Below are positions 49,659-57,489 of a stretch of DNA of 64,000 nucleotides, in pieces. Each line of letters opens with the position of its first letter. The stretch's first letter is position 1. The translations under genes and the position numbers were made by a program. The DNA is from Emticicia sp. CRIBPO (GTDB lineage Bacteria; Bacteroidota; Bacteroidia; Cytophagales; Spirosomataceae). The stretch covers positions 276,808-340,807 of the forward strand of contig NZ_JAAAKV010000003.1 of the NCBI RefSeq assembly GCF_009905725.1. Direction: 5' to 3'. Below the pieces are notes generated by a model that was not told where the DNA came from, did not search any database, and saw only the letters and a list, made by a program, of their open reading frames with translations.

Positions 49659-50726
49659 TTAATCTGTAGTGTTTTGTGAAAATGCTTTGAACTTCAGCAC
49701 CGCTTTTTTCAGCGATGCTTCCTTCCTTTTAATCAGCGGGGTGTAAGGCGAGGTTTCGACTTCAAGACTTTTACCCTTCTTTGCTTTTTGCCAGGTGCCT
49801 GCCAGTTTTCCTTCAGAAATGATCATGTGATAAGAAGAAGAGATTTCAGAAATCTGCTTTTTAGAAATTTCACTGTCGGTGATGGCTTCTTTGTTTTTAT
49901 ATGACATGCCATACTCATCGTAATCAGGCATCAGGAAAGTAGGCAATGTTTTAGGAACAACGGAAATATCCTGAGGAAGAAAAATGTACTCCAGGCCATC
50001 AATCTGCCTTTTTTCAAAGTCTTTGGAGAGCTCAGGCAATCCGGCACGGGCCTCAGTAAGGCTTAATCCTGACCAGTAACAGAAGTCCTGGATCGTAGCA
50101 GGGCCGCGGGTCACAAAGTAACGGTTCAGAAACTGATGAAGGGCTTCTTCCCTGGTCATCGGAGGCACAGCCGGTACGCGTTCTTCCAGCAAGGCATAGG
50201 TAAATTGTTTTCCGGACCGCGGACCGCTACAGATCAGTCCTTCAAGTTCTGCCTGCATCATAATGCCGGTCAGTCTTACCCCGTCTGCTTCGATGCCGTT
50301 TTTGCTCAATTCCGCCTTGATGTCGTTCCTGATCAGGAACTTTCCTCCTTCCAGGCTTTTGACGACAACCTCATTACATTTTTTAAAGACCGACGCGTCC
50401 AGGCCTTCTTTTTTATACTGGTAATTATTGATGGCCGATACCCTGGGGGCAGTCAGGGCCAGCAGCCACCGGATGTCTTCCGGAGCCACAAAATGCCAGG
50501 TGGGACGCATCAGGTGGGTTCTCAGGATTTTACCTTCATTGAATACCTGCTCAATATCCGCATCATTAAATCCAGGCAGGCGAAGTCCTATTGCCCATTT
50601 AGCCATGGCATATTCCTGCGACTGCATCGCTACCATCCACCGGACGATTTCTTCCGGTTTTGTAAATTTTGTGCTGATAATCTGTTGATTCAGTAACCTG
50701 TGGCTCAGGATTTCGTAATGCGTCAT
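49659..50726 (-). CDS. AlkZ-like winged-helix DNA glycosylase
   Basis: A 355-residue protein of the HTH_42/YcaQ-AlkZ family, which excises alkylated bases and unhooks DNA crosslinks. The N-terminal catalytic stretch AMQSQEYAMAKWAIGLRL carries the Gln-x-Gln motif (Gln35-Ser-Gln37 by count), followed by RTHLMRPTWHFVAPEDIRWL and, later, GPATIQDFCYWSGLSLTEAR and KGKSLEVETSPYTPL, typical family blocks. A -7 element lies 22 nt upstream. HEAT-repeat gene downstream in the same unit. Confidence 0.85.
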   Translation of the reverse strand: MTHYEILSHRLLNQQIISTKFTKPEEIVRWMVAMQSQEYAMAKWAIGLRLPGFNDADIEQVFNEGKILRTHLMRPTWHFVAPEDIRWLLALTAPRVSAINNYQYKKEGLDASVFKKCNEVVVKSLEGGKFLIRNDIKAELSKNGIEADGVRLTGIMMQAELEGLICSGPRSGKQFTYALLEERVPAVPPMTREEALHQFLNRYFVTRGPATIQDFCYWSGLSLTEARAGLPELSKDFEKRQIDGLEYIFLPQDISVVPKTLPTFLMPDYDEYGMSYKNKEAITDSEISKKQISEISSSYHMIISEGKLAGTWQKAKKGKSLEVETSPYTPLIKRKEASLKKAVLKFKAFSQNTTD

Positions 50727-50747
50727 AGTTCTCCGTCATTCATAAAT

Positions 50748-50755
50748 CAAATGTA
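50748..50755 (-). promoter_or_regulatory. Candidate -7 element of the AlkZ-like operon
   Basis: Minus-strand TACATTTG, 22 nt upstream of ATG 50726. Confidence 0.5.
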
Positions 50756-50775
50756 CAGCAGAGCCATTAATTGAC

Positions 50776-51339
50776 CTATAATTTGACGGAGATTTGTAAT
50801 TCAATTTCCTGATCAACCAGTTTTTTCTCCAGCCAGCTGCCTTTTTCACCAATGCCCCAGTCAGCCCGGTTGATGCGGATGGTGTCAGCGTAATGGCTTT
50901 TTGTCAACTCATTAATAGTAAAATCGATCTTTTTTGTCACAGACCTGATGGTCAGGTTGCCACTGACTTTTATTTTGTTCTGACCTGCATAAGTAGTTTG
51001 AGTGATCTGAAACACTGCCTCCGGGTATTTTCCTGTTTCGAAATCGCTTTTCAAATGATCGGTCAGGTTACGGATCGGGATGTAGTCGTCCGGCGGGATG
51101 TCGGTGATCCTGATGGAATTCATATCCGCAATAAACTTTCCGCCGGTCAGTTTATCTTCCTTAAAAGTCAGATATCCTGATTTAAGGGCCAGAGTACCTT
51201 CGTGTTTACCTGTTCCGGCCAGTTTGGTGCCTTTCCATCTGATGACGGAGGCTGATGTGCTCAGAGGCCTTTGCTGAGCCTGAGTACTCATTGGCAGGAA
51301 AAACAAAAGCCAGCTGAGAAATGCTAATGGCTTATTCAT
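50776..51339 (-). CDS. YceI-family periplasmic lipid-binding-like protein
   Basis: A 187-residue lipocalin-like protein with signal peptide residues 1-21 (ending STQAQ). Family text: IRWKGTKLAGTGKHEGTLAL, FKEDKLTGGKFIADMNSIRI, HLKSDFETGKYPEAVFQIT, KIKVSGNLTIRSVTKKIDF and a C-terminal VDQEIELQISVKL. YceI proteins bind isoprenoid-type lipids in the periplasm. It overlaps the end of the dioxygenase-like gene by 8 nt, so the two are translationally coupled. Confidence 0.9.
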   Translation of the reverse strand: MNKPLAFLSWLLFFLPMSTQAQQRPLSTSASVIRWKGTKLAGTGKHEGTLALKSGYLTFKEDKLTGGKFIADMNSIRITDIPPDDYIPIRNLTDHLKSDFETGKYPEAVFQITQTTYAGQNKIKVSGNLTIRSVTKKIDFTINELTKSHYADTIRINRADWGIGEKGSWLEKKLVDQEIELQISVKL

Positions 51340-51955
51340 AATCAGGGATATTTAGGCCAAGGATGATGTTTCTTTTGATCAGGAAGTAATCGTTCACTTT
51401 TTCAGGGATCGTGATACCCGAACCGCCACGGTTTTTCAGTTTTGCCTTTTTGGCAGCGGTAAGGAGTGGATCGTTCTCAAAAAGGAAATCGTCAAGATAA
51501 TACTCGTTCTTACCCGGTTCCTTTACGGTAAGATGGATATGTTCCGGCTCACTTCTGTCAGGATAAGCCACTGGCCTCAGGGTATAAAAGGTGTACTGAC
51601 CTGAGGCATCCGTCCTGATCCAGCCCCTGAGCGATCCGTGTCTTTTGCCCCAGCCTTTTTCCTGGTTACGGGCAGTATACAACCCGGCCTGATCGGTATG
51701 ATAGATATAGAGGATAACATCGCGGGCGGGTGTTTTGCCGTCTTTCAGGAAGACTTTTCCGGTAATTTTGAGTTGGATCCCTTTTTCTGTATAATCAGGA
51801 AGCGTGTCTGCAGGGCTGAGTTTTTTCTGACCGTATTCGTAAATGGCTTCACAGCCCTCACAGGGGCCACCCACTTTTTTCCGGACCGGGTTTTGGGAAT
51901 GACTGCAGGCGGCAGAAAGCAGGAGGCCTGTCATCAATAAGCAAATGGTTTTCAT
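51332..51955 (-). CDS. Intradiol ring-cleavage dioxygenase-like lipoprotein
   Basis: A 207-residue exported protein starting at ATG 51955, which gives a lipoprotein signal (lipobox around LLLSAACSHSQ); the frame is open to 52036, but a TAnnTTTG element at 51980 lies inside that part. The fold of protocatechuate 3,4-dioxygenase is recognisable: GLYTARNQEKGWGKRHGSLR, GWIRTDASGQYTFYTLRP and AYPDRSEPEHIHLTVKEPG, giving Tyr, Tyr, His-x-His iron ligands as in real intradiol enzymes. Being a lipoprotein, it may act on periplasmic aromatic substrates; unproven. A CGxCE-like CEGCEAIY segment lies near the N-terminus. Confidence 0.82.
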   Translation of the reverse strand: MKTICLLMTGLLLSAACSHSQNPVRKKVGGPCEGCEAIYEYGQKKLSPADTLPDYTEKGIQLKITGKVFLKDGKTPARDVILYIYHTDQAGLYTARNQEKGWGKRHGSLRGWIRTDASGQYTFYTLRPVAYPDRSEPEHIHLTVKEPGKNEYYLDDFLFENDPLLTAAKKAKLKNRGGSGITIPEKVNDYFLIKRNIILGLNIPDYE

Positions 51956-51979
51956 ATCTGTTCTGAAATTTTTGTACCT

Positions 51980-51987
51980 CAAAACTA
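51980..51987 (-). promoter_or_regulatory. Candidate -7 element of the dioxygenase-YceI pair
   Basis: Minus-strand TAGTTTTG, 25 nt upstream of ATG 51955; it supports that start over the one at 52036. Confidence 0.5.
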
Positions 51988-52053
51988 TGCTGAAAATCAA
52001 TGTCGTATTTAAGAAAAAGGCTGAGACGGGTAGCAAATACCCTGAGTCGTGGA

Positions 52054-52848
52054 CTATTGAAACCGTTGCCTGAAATCCTTGCTGAAACTGCGGCTCATTC
52101 TGACGGTCTTCCCGTTTTTCAGTTCAATGTCATAGTCACCGTTTAAACGGGATTTGAAAGAAACAACCTGCCGGATGTTGACAATAGAAGAACGGTGGAC
52201 CTTGATAAAAACTACGGGATCCAGTTTAAGCATCAGCTCTTTCAGACTCGAATTGTACAGGTGCTTTTCATGCCTGGTATAAACCGCGATGTAAGGACTG
52301 TCGGAAACAATACAGGTGATTTCTGAAACCGGGACGGTGATGTTTTTCTTGCCGCTGGCGATGAGGAGGACCTTTTCATACCCGGCTTCGGATACAGGAG
52401 CAGCGGCGACAGTTTGATTCCGGCTGTTCCAGTAAACCAATAATCCGTAGAAGGCGATGTATTTATAGACATCTTCGGCAATGGTCTTTTTTACCGCCCA
52501 GATAAAACTGTAGGTATGGGGCAGACTGAGAGCCGACATGAAATGGAGGGTCAGGGCAAAAAGAATCACATGGGCCAGGCTCAGCAGGAAAACCGTAAGG
52601 AGTCTCAGATACCATTTGTTGCTTAGCAGGTATTCAAACCGGGTGAAAAACCAGGCGACCGGGATGAAAAACAACCAGAAACTTTTAAACAGCAAAGACT
52701 CGGAAATGTAAAAGGAATATTGATGAAAAGAAGCCTCCAGGTAATCCTGGGCAATACCCATGAGTACTAAAACGGACAGAGCAATGACCAGTAGGAAAAG
52801 CTTTTTCTTTTCCAGCAGCTGGGAAATGGTCATCATCGGGTTATTCAT
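52054..52848 (-). CDS. LytTR-type DNA-binding regulator with N-terminal membrane domain
   Basis: A 264-residue regulator. Residues ~1-150 carry four hydrophobic segments (KKKLFLLVIALSVLVLMG onward) and no receiver domain. The C-terminal ~100 residues are the LytTR DNA-binding domain: VSEITCIVSDSPYIAVYTR, LYNSSLKELMLKLDPVVFIK, VHRSSIVNIRQVVSFKSRLN and VRMSRSFSKDFRQR. Such membrane-tethered LytTR proteins act without a partner kinase, often repressed by a small membrane protein. The TfoX-like gene lies 4 nt upstream and a small lipoprotein gene before that; the three look like one operon. Confidence 0.88.
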   Translation of the reverse strand: MNNPMMTISQLLEKKKLFLLVIALSVLVLMGIAQDYLEASFHQYSFYISESLLFKSFWLFFIPVAWFFTRFEYLLSNKWYLRLLTVFLLSLAHVILFALTLHFMSALSLPHTYSFIWAVKKTIAEDVYKYIAFYGLLVYWNSRNQTVAAAPVSEAGYEKVLLIASGKKNITVPVSEITCIVSDSPYIAVYTRHEKHLYNSSLKELMLKLDPVVFIKVHRSSIVNIRQVVSFKSRLNGDYDIELKNGKTVRMSRSFSKDFRQRFQ

Positions 52849-52852
52849 AAGT

Positions 52853-53164
52853 CTATTTCAATGTTTTTACATACTCAAACGCCGCTTCTGTAAACGCTCT
52901 CCATTTGTCCTGATCACTGGCATCTACCTGTACCCATTCTTTCATAGGGCGGTTTTTGCCGGACGGGTCAAAAAGGACGGATTTGTCAAGGCTCAGGGCT
53001 TCGCGATGGGCTTCCCCGTTCAGTTTAAAGACCATCGTGTTGTTAAACAGAGAAATGAAAGCTTTTCCGTTCACTTTAAAACAAGGTTTGCCGAACATCT
53101 GACTTTGTTCGGCACCCTTTTGTTCATTTCCTAATGTTATATAGTGTTGTTCCTCCGTTGTCAT
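52853..53164 (-). CDS. TfoX/Sxy N-terminal-like protein
   Basis: A 103-residue protein with the single TfoX N-terminal-like domain: SQMFGKPCFKVNGKAFISLF, MVFKLNGEAHREALSLDKSV and MKEWVQVDASDQDKWRAFTE. In enterobacteria TfoX activates competence genes, but small single-domain relatives in Bacteroidota are mostly uncharacterised. It is 4 nt upstream of the LytTR regulator gene and 6 nt downstream of the small lipoprotein gene. Confidence 0.8.
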   Translation of the reverse strand: MTTEEQHYITLGNEQKGAEQSQMFGKPCFKVNGKAFISLFNNTMVFKLNGEAHREALSLDKSVLFDPSGKNRPMKEWVQVDASDQDKWRAFTEAAFEYVKTLK

Positions 53165-53170
53165 AAGTCA

Positions 53171-53443
53171 TTATTTTCCACGTCTGGCAAAAATACCGCC
53201 ACCACCTCCAAGACCGCCCACGCCGATAATGTAGCCCAGCCAGTAGAAGAAGCCGCTGTTGTTGAAGGCATAAATGCCGTATTTTAACCCGAAAAGTTTA
53301 GCGAAAAGAGCAAAAGGAAAAACCAGTCCGTGGACAAGCCCTCCGAAAAATCCGTATTCATGAGGAGTCGACTCGTCAGGAACACAGGACGCCAATAAGA
53401 ATACACAGAAAAAGACGATGAGTAAGCCGTGATATTTTTTCAT
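53171..53443 (-). CDS. Small Gly-rich lipoprotein
   Basis: A 90-residue protein with a lipoprotein signal (CVFLLASCVPDES, Cys20), then an aromatic and Gly-rich hydrophobic middle (FFGGLVHGLVFPFALFAKL, FYWLGYIIGVGGLGGGGGIF) and a short basic tail ending RRGK. It looks like a small inner-membrane-associated lipoprotein with one to two helices. No family recognised. First gene of the operon ending in the LytTR regulator, 6 nt before the TfoX-like gene. Confidence 0.7.
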   Translation of the reverse strand: MKKYHGLLIVFFCVFLLASCVPDESTPHEYGFFGGLVHGLVFPFALFAKLFGLKYGIYAFNNSGFFYWLGYIIGVGGLGGGGGIFARRGK

Positions 53444-53578
53444 TTCAGTAAGATTTAATGAGTGATTTATATATACTCAAACTTAAAACTTTGTTCCTTA
53501 AAAAACAAGTATCCGGATAACAGGAAGGGCTTTGCGGTAAAATATACGGGAGTAACTTTTATTTTGCCCGAATTAATG

Positions 53579-53606
53579 TTGTGATAATATTAAAACTCTA
53601 ACTTTG
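53579..53606 (+). promoter_or_regulatory. Promoter of the alkaline-phosphatase-family gene
   Basis: TTG at 53579-53581, 17 nt, then TAACTTTG at 53599-53606. The transcript would start near 53612, about 27 nt before the ATG at 53639. Confidence 0.55.
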
Positions 53607-53638
53607 AAGCATAATTAAATCTGTCTTTATCCAACCTG

Positions 53639-54877
53639 ATGAAAAAAATTAGTTTTCTTGTTTGCCTGCTTTTAAATATCAGTTTACTACATGCCCAGTC
53701 CGGCAGAACTAAAAAAGTGGTTTTTGTGATTGCCGACGGTATTGCTGCCGATGTGATCGAAAAGCTGAACACTCCTCATATAGATAAGATCATTGCCGGC
53801 GGTAAATACACCAGGATGCATGTAGGTGGCGAAAAAGGAGCGTATTCTCAGACGCCTACCATCTCAGCAGTGGGTTACAACAGCCTGATCACCGGGGTTT
53901 GGTATAACAAGCACAACATTCCTGATAATGCCATTAAAGATCCGAATTATCACTATAAAAACATTTTCAGGGTCATAAAAGAGACCAATCCTTCAAAAAA
54001 GACCGCGGTATATTCGAGCTGGCTGGATAACCGGACCAAGCTGGTGGCTGAAGGTTTGCCTGCTGCCGGAAATATTAAAGTGGATTTTCATGCCGACGGC
54101 TATGAACTGGATACCCTGACTTTTCCTCATGACAAGGACAGAAAATTCATGAACCAGATCGATGAGAAAGTCATCAGTGAGGCGGTAAAGGGAATCAGAA
54201 CGGAGTCACCTGACCTTTCATGGGTGTATCTGGAGTACACTGATGATCTCGGCCATAAATTCGGGGACAGCCCGGAATACTACAAAGCCGTTGAAATTCT
54301 GGACACCCAGATGGGTAAACTCTACGAAGCGATTCAATACAGGGAGAAAAACTTTAAAGAAGACTGGTTGCTGGTGATCACCACCGATCACGGCCGTGAC
54401 GAAAAGACCGGGATGAATCATGGAGGGCATACCGACCGCCAGAGAAGTACCTGGATGGTGATCAGCAAAGATATCCTGAATGATTATGTGAAATATTACG
54501 AACCCTGGATTGTGGACATTATGCCTACCATGGCGAGATTTCTGGGCATTAATATTCCCAAAGAAACATTGGAAGAAGTAGATGGTGTGCCGATGACGGG
54601 GCCTGTTTCAGTGGTCAATCCCAAACTAAACCTGATCAAAGATCACCTTGATCTTACCTGGCAGCCCATGCAGTCCTCCGGAAATGTAAAAGTCTGGTTA
54701 AGTACGACGAACTTGTTTGAAACGGGCGGCAAGGACAAATATGAGCTGGTAGGAGAGGTGCCTGCGAGTCAGAGACAGCTGCTGATTGATGTCAGAAACA
54801 AACCTTCTGAGTTTTATAAGGTAGTAATAGAAGGCAAAGACAATATGGTAAACCGCTGGATTGTATTGAAGAAATAA
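53639..54877 (+). CDS. Exported alkaline-phosphatase-superfamily (NPP-type) hydrolase
   Basis: A 412-residue enzyme with a signal peptide (residues 1-20, ending LLHAQ). Two-metal site of the nucleotide pyrophosphatase/phosphodiesterase group: Asp in [13 protein letters not shown], the nucleophile Thr in [15 protein letters not shown], Asp/His in [25 protein letters not shown] and [14 protein letters not shown]-terminal ~90-residue beta-rich extension ([20 protein letters not shown] onward) is family-typical in this phylum. It releases 5'-nucleotides or alcohols from diesters in the periplasm. Single gene. Confidence 0.88.
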   Translation: MKKISFLVCLLLNISLLHAQSGRTKKVVFVIADGIAADVIEKLNTPHIDKIIAGGKYTRMHVGGEKGAYSQTPTISAVGYNSLITGVWYNKHNIPDNAIKDPNYHYKNIFRVIKETNPSKKTAVYSSWLDNRTKLVAEGLPAAGNIKVDFHADGYELDTLTFPHDKDRKFMNQIDEKVISEAVKGIRTESPDLSWVYLEYTDDLGHKFGDSPEYYKAVEILDTQMGKLYEAIQYREKNFKEDWLLVITTDHGRDEKTGMNHGGHTDRQRSTWMVISKDILNDYVKYYEPWIVDIMPTMARFLGINIPKETLEEVDGVPMTGPVSVVNPKLNLIKDHLDLTWQPMQSSGNVKVWLSTTNLFETGGKDKYELVGEVPASQRQLLIDVRNKPSEFYKVVIEGKDNMVNRWIVLKK

Positions 54878-55011
54878 ATGAATGGAGCGTAATAAGATTT
54901 TTGATGAGGGTATGTGTTTTGACCTCATAGAGATTCCAAACGTGCGTAATTACTCTCTAACAAAATAATAATGGAGTTTTTCAACAGCTCTGTAGTAGCT
55001 GGAGGACAGAT
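54878..55011. other. Short AT-rich spacer upstream of the SUKH gene
   Basis: Only 134 bases, but visibly AT-richer than the rest, as is the following gene; no promoter element was recognised. Confidence 0.35.
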
Positions 55012-55626
55012 ATGTCTAAGAAAATACTAATCAAATGTTTTAAATTGTTTATTTACGTTCTTATAACTAGGTTGAAAATGGGAGAAATAATAAGAGGGTT
55101 TGACGTTCTGAGAACTCGAAAAGAGTTTTTAAAGTTTGAAGATTCAAGACTTCCTATTTTGTATAAATGCTTTTACTCAACATTTGAAGTGGGAATTAAT
55201 AGACTACATGTACCAGGCGTTTTACTCACTCAGATAAATCAAGTTGCCGGAATATTAAATCAACAAATAGAAACTGAATACTCATTTACTTTAGATTACT
55301 TTTTGTCTATAGAAGAGAGCATTACTTTGGCAGATAATTCATACGAGAAAGATGATTTGTGTCGAAATGATTTTTGGCCAATTGGTGAGTGCGGATCGAA
55401 TAAAAATCTTCTGGTTGGAATTAACTCTGAAAATAATGACATTATTTACCTCGAAAATTTGAATTTATTTTCTGACGGGAAAAGATATAAGTTTTTAGCG
55501 GATAATATTTTTGAATTTATTACCAAAATAAGTTTTATAAAGATGGAAAGTCCGGGTTATGGAATAATGAATTATAATGAACTGTATAAAGAATGGGGAG
55601 AAGATTTTTATAGAATCAAAAAATAA
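55012..55626 (+). CDS. SMI1/KNR4 (SUKH)-family protein, orphan
   Basis: A 204-residue protein with the SUKH fingerprint in its centre: RNDFWPIGECGSNKNLLVGI, then NSENNDIIYLENLNLF and LADNIFEFITKISF, ending MNYNELYKEWGEDF. SUKH proteins are usually immunity partners of polymorphic toxins or T6SS effectors. No toxin gene is next to it, and the DNA here is plainly richer in A and T with AT-ending codons, so it is probably an acquired orphan immunity gene. The start could also be the internal ATG at 55078, which would remove a basic hydrophobic stretch. Confidence 0.75.
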   Translation: MSKKILIKCFKLFIYVLITRLKMGEIIRGFDVLRTRKEFLKFEDSRLPILYKCFYSTFEVGINRLHVPGVLLTQINQVAGILNQQIETEYSFTLDYFLSIEESITLADNSYEKDDLCRNDFWPIGECGSNKNLLVGINSENNDIIYLENLNLFSDGKRYKFLADNIFEFITKISFIKMESPGYGIMNYNELYKEWGEDFYRIKK

Positions 55627-55927
55627 TGACCTATAAAGTTATTGAAGACGAACCAATTAATGTTTGAATTTTCTCTGCTGGTTTTGCAAGTTGAAGATTT
55701 CCTCACAACATAAAAGGTATTATTAAACCAAGTATCTGACAATTAACAAAGACAATAAATATCTGATTTATTCACAATAGTATTACACATAAGTTGAAAG
55801 AATCCTACTCTTAAAAAGGTTGAGTTCTTTCAACTTATTTTTTTAATAATAAGAGAGAAGGTTAGTAGAATTAAACATCTCTCCAAAGTTTTTCGACGAT
55901 AAGGAACAAAAGTTAAAATTATCTTTT
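55627..55927. other. AT-rich intergenic region after the SUKH gene
   Basis: About 300 bases, AT-rich, with no reading frame of note. It contains the terminator at 55791-55844. The rest shows no promoter or repeat. Confidence 0.4.
55791..55844 (+). terminator. Intrinsic terminator downstream of the SUKH gene
   Basis: Twelve-bp perfect stem AAGTTGAAAGAA (55791-55802) with TTCTTTCAACTT (55825-55836), then ATTTTTTT. It is 165 nt after the SUKH stop. Confidence 0.8.
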
Positions 55928-56497
55928 TCACAGCTGAGCTGAAAGCCCCGCATTTAAAAGTCCCTTGAATCCAAAACCGCCTTCAGCGTAAAAAGCGAAA
56001 CTTCTGCCCATTCTGACACCGATAGGGGTCACATGGAAGGCAAAAGTCGTATTCTTATCCTTTTTTCCGCTGCCTTTTGAACTGAGTAAAGATGCTCCGG
56101 CCGATGCTGATGCATAGAGCTTGACAAAATTATCTTCTTTGGTATACTTGTAGTCTCCCCGGGCCATAAAAGTCCACCAGGAATTCTTCAAAGTAGATTT
56201 ACTGCCGTTGGAATAGCTGTAGGTAGATTTGTTTTTCTCCATTACCATGTCTATGCCCATGGAAAATCGTTTTTCCGGGAAAAAGAGCAGGCTGCCGTTT
56301 AATGCTCCTGAACCGGACATGTCTACGGATGAATATCCTCCCGGCACAAGCCCGGTAGCCAGCACTGTTGAGAGTCCTTCAACGATCTGTGGCACCGTTA
56401 CTACTCCGTAACCGATTCTCAGGTCCATTTTTTTGTCCTGGGCAAAAGAAATAGCTGTAATAAGCAGGAAGGAAAAGGTAAGCATTGTGTTTTTCAT
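55928..56497 (-). CDS. Small exported beta-barrel-like protein
   Basis: A 189-residue protein with a signal peptide (residues 1-20, ending AISFAQ). The mature part is strand-like: MDLRIGYGVVTVPQIVEGL, GSLLFFPEKRFSMGIDMVM, SWWTFMARGDYKY, VKLYASASAGASLLSSKG, TTFAFHVTPIGVRMGRSFAF and a last strand YAEGGFGFKGLLNAGLSAQL. It resembles eight-stranded outer-membrane proteins. Function unknown; single gene. Confidence 0.72.
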   Translation of the reverse strand: MKNTMLTFSFLLITAISFAQDKKMDLRIGYGVVTVPQIVEGLSTVLATGLVPGGYSSVDMSGSGALNGSLLFFPEKRFSMGIDMVMEKNKSTYSYSNGSKSTLKNSWWTFMARGDYKYTKEDNFVKLYASASAGASLLSSKGSGKKDKNTTFAFHVTPIGVRMGRSFAFYAEGGFGFKGLLNAGLSAQL

Positions 56498-56617
56498 ACG
56501 TATGATGGTTTAAAAGTATTTGAATGGTTTGTTTATTAAAGTAACAATCTTTTTAAGTCTTTGTTCCGGATTTTATAAGTTCATGAAAACATCAGGCCTG
56601 CTTTCCTGTGAATTCCT

Positions 56618-57337
56618 TCATTTAAAATTAAAGTTGAGTCCTAAGGTCAGCAGAAAATTGTCCTGCCTGAAGTCACTGTTGGTCGTGTTCGCACTGGAAG
56701 CCAGCTGAAACTGGAATTTAACATTTTCGACACCCCCTTTTACGGTGACGGCAGGTTCTATCAGGAAACTTGACCGGTTCTTTTCAAGATAGGTCGTCTG
56801 AAGCTCATTTTCATAAACGTGATTGCCGGAAATATTGTAATAACTGAGGTTTACAAGTCTTGCAGACCCGGCTATCTGAAAATATTTTGTTTTAAAACCT
56901 AATACCGGCTGCACACCAAATCTTCTCAGGCCGGCGGAAATGGTCTCCTGATCAGTGGTGGCGGAGGATTTGGAAGAAGGGAAATGGTTTTCAACAGAAC
57001 CAAGGCCAAACAGCCCGTAGGTTTCAAAAACAAGGTTGTTTTCCATCTCTTTGAAATAACCCAGGCCAGCTTCTATCAGTTTGCCGGAACCCCCGGCTTC
57101 CTTGTTCTGGTTGAAGGGTTTAATAAGGCCGCCGTTGAGCTGAATGCCGAAGTGGTTGCCTGCGGCGTAGGCTCCCAGAAACTCTACCTGGTTGGTGTTC
57201 CCGGAAAGCGTCAGACTGGTTTCGCCTTTGGAAGTAAGCAAAGGCACATTCTGGGTATTCGGAATGTAATAATTAGGCTGACAGCCTGAAATAAGGGTAC
57301 AGGCTATGGCGAGTAGTTTGATACCTGGATTTTTCAT
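56618..57337 (-). CDS. Outer-membrane-like lipoprotein, tandem paralogue A
   Basis: A 239-residue lipoprotein (lipobox CTLISGC, Cys19, then QPNYYIPNTQ). It is a close relative of the next gene: both share PNYYIPNTQN, SGNTNQVEF or SGNANQVEF, ANNFAIQLNGGL-like text, VFETYGLFGLGSVENHFPS and a C-terminal LLTLGLNFNFK or MTVGLNFKF. The strand-rich body suggests a small barrel with a lipid anchor. No known domain seen. A 152-base spacer separates it from paralogue B. Confidence 0.8.
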   Translation of the reverse strand: MKNPGIKLLAIACTLISGCQPNYYIPNTQNVPLLTSKGETSLTLSGNTNQVEFLGAYAAGNHFGIQLNGGLIKPFNQNKEAGGSGKLIEAGLGYFKEMENNLVFETYGLFGLGSVENHFPSSKSSATTDQETISAGLRRFGVQPVLGFKTKYFQIAGSARLVNLSYYNISGNHVYENELQTTYLEKNRSSFLIEPAVTVKGGVENVKFQFQLASSANTTNSDFRQDNFLLTLGLNFNFK

Positions 57338-57391
57338 GGTTAACTTATTTTATATCAGTGGTTTAAAGGTTTGTGAGCTACGGCATATGTT

Positions 57392-57433
57392 ACCTGTTTC
57401 TGCATGCCTGTCCGGAGCGATGCAGAAACAGGT
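57392..57433. repeat. Perfect 14-bp inverted repeat between the lipoprotein paralogues
   Basis: Arms ACCTGTTTCTGCAT (57392-57405) and ATGCAGAAACAGGT (57420-57433) around a 14-base spacer. It lies downstream of paralogue B and upstream of paralogue A. No T-run follows on the minus strand, so an operator or protective hairpin is as likely as a terminator. Confidence 0.75.
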
Positions 57434-57489
57434 ATTCCTTTTTCTAGGATTCAAGCTAGTATATTAATGGTACTTTAACAAATTCTGAA

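Noticed and set aside
50136-50696. Plus-strand open frame (186 codons) opposite the AlkZ-like gene
   Set aside because: Antisense shadow; low-complexity translation without domain motifs.
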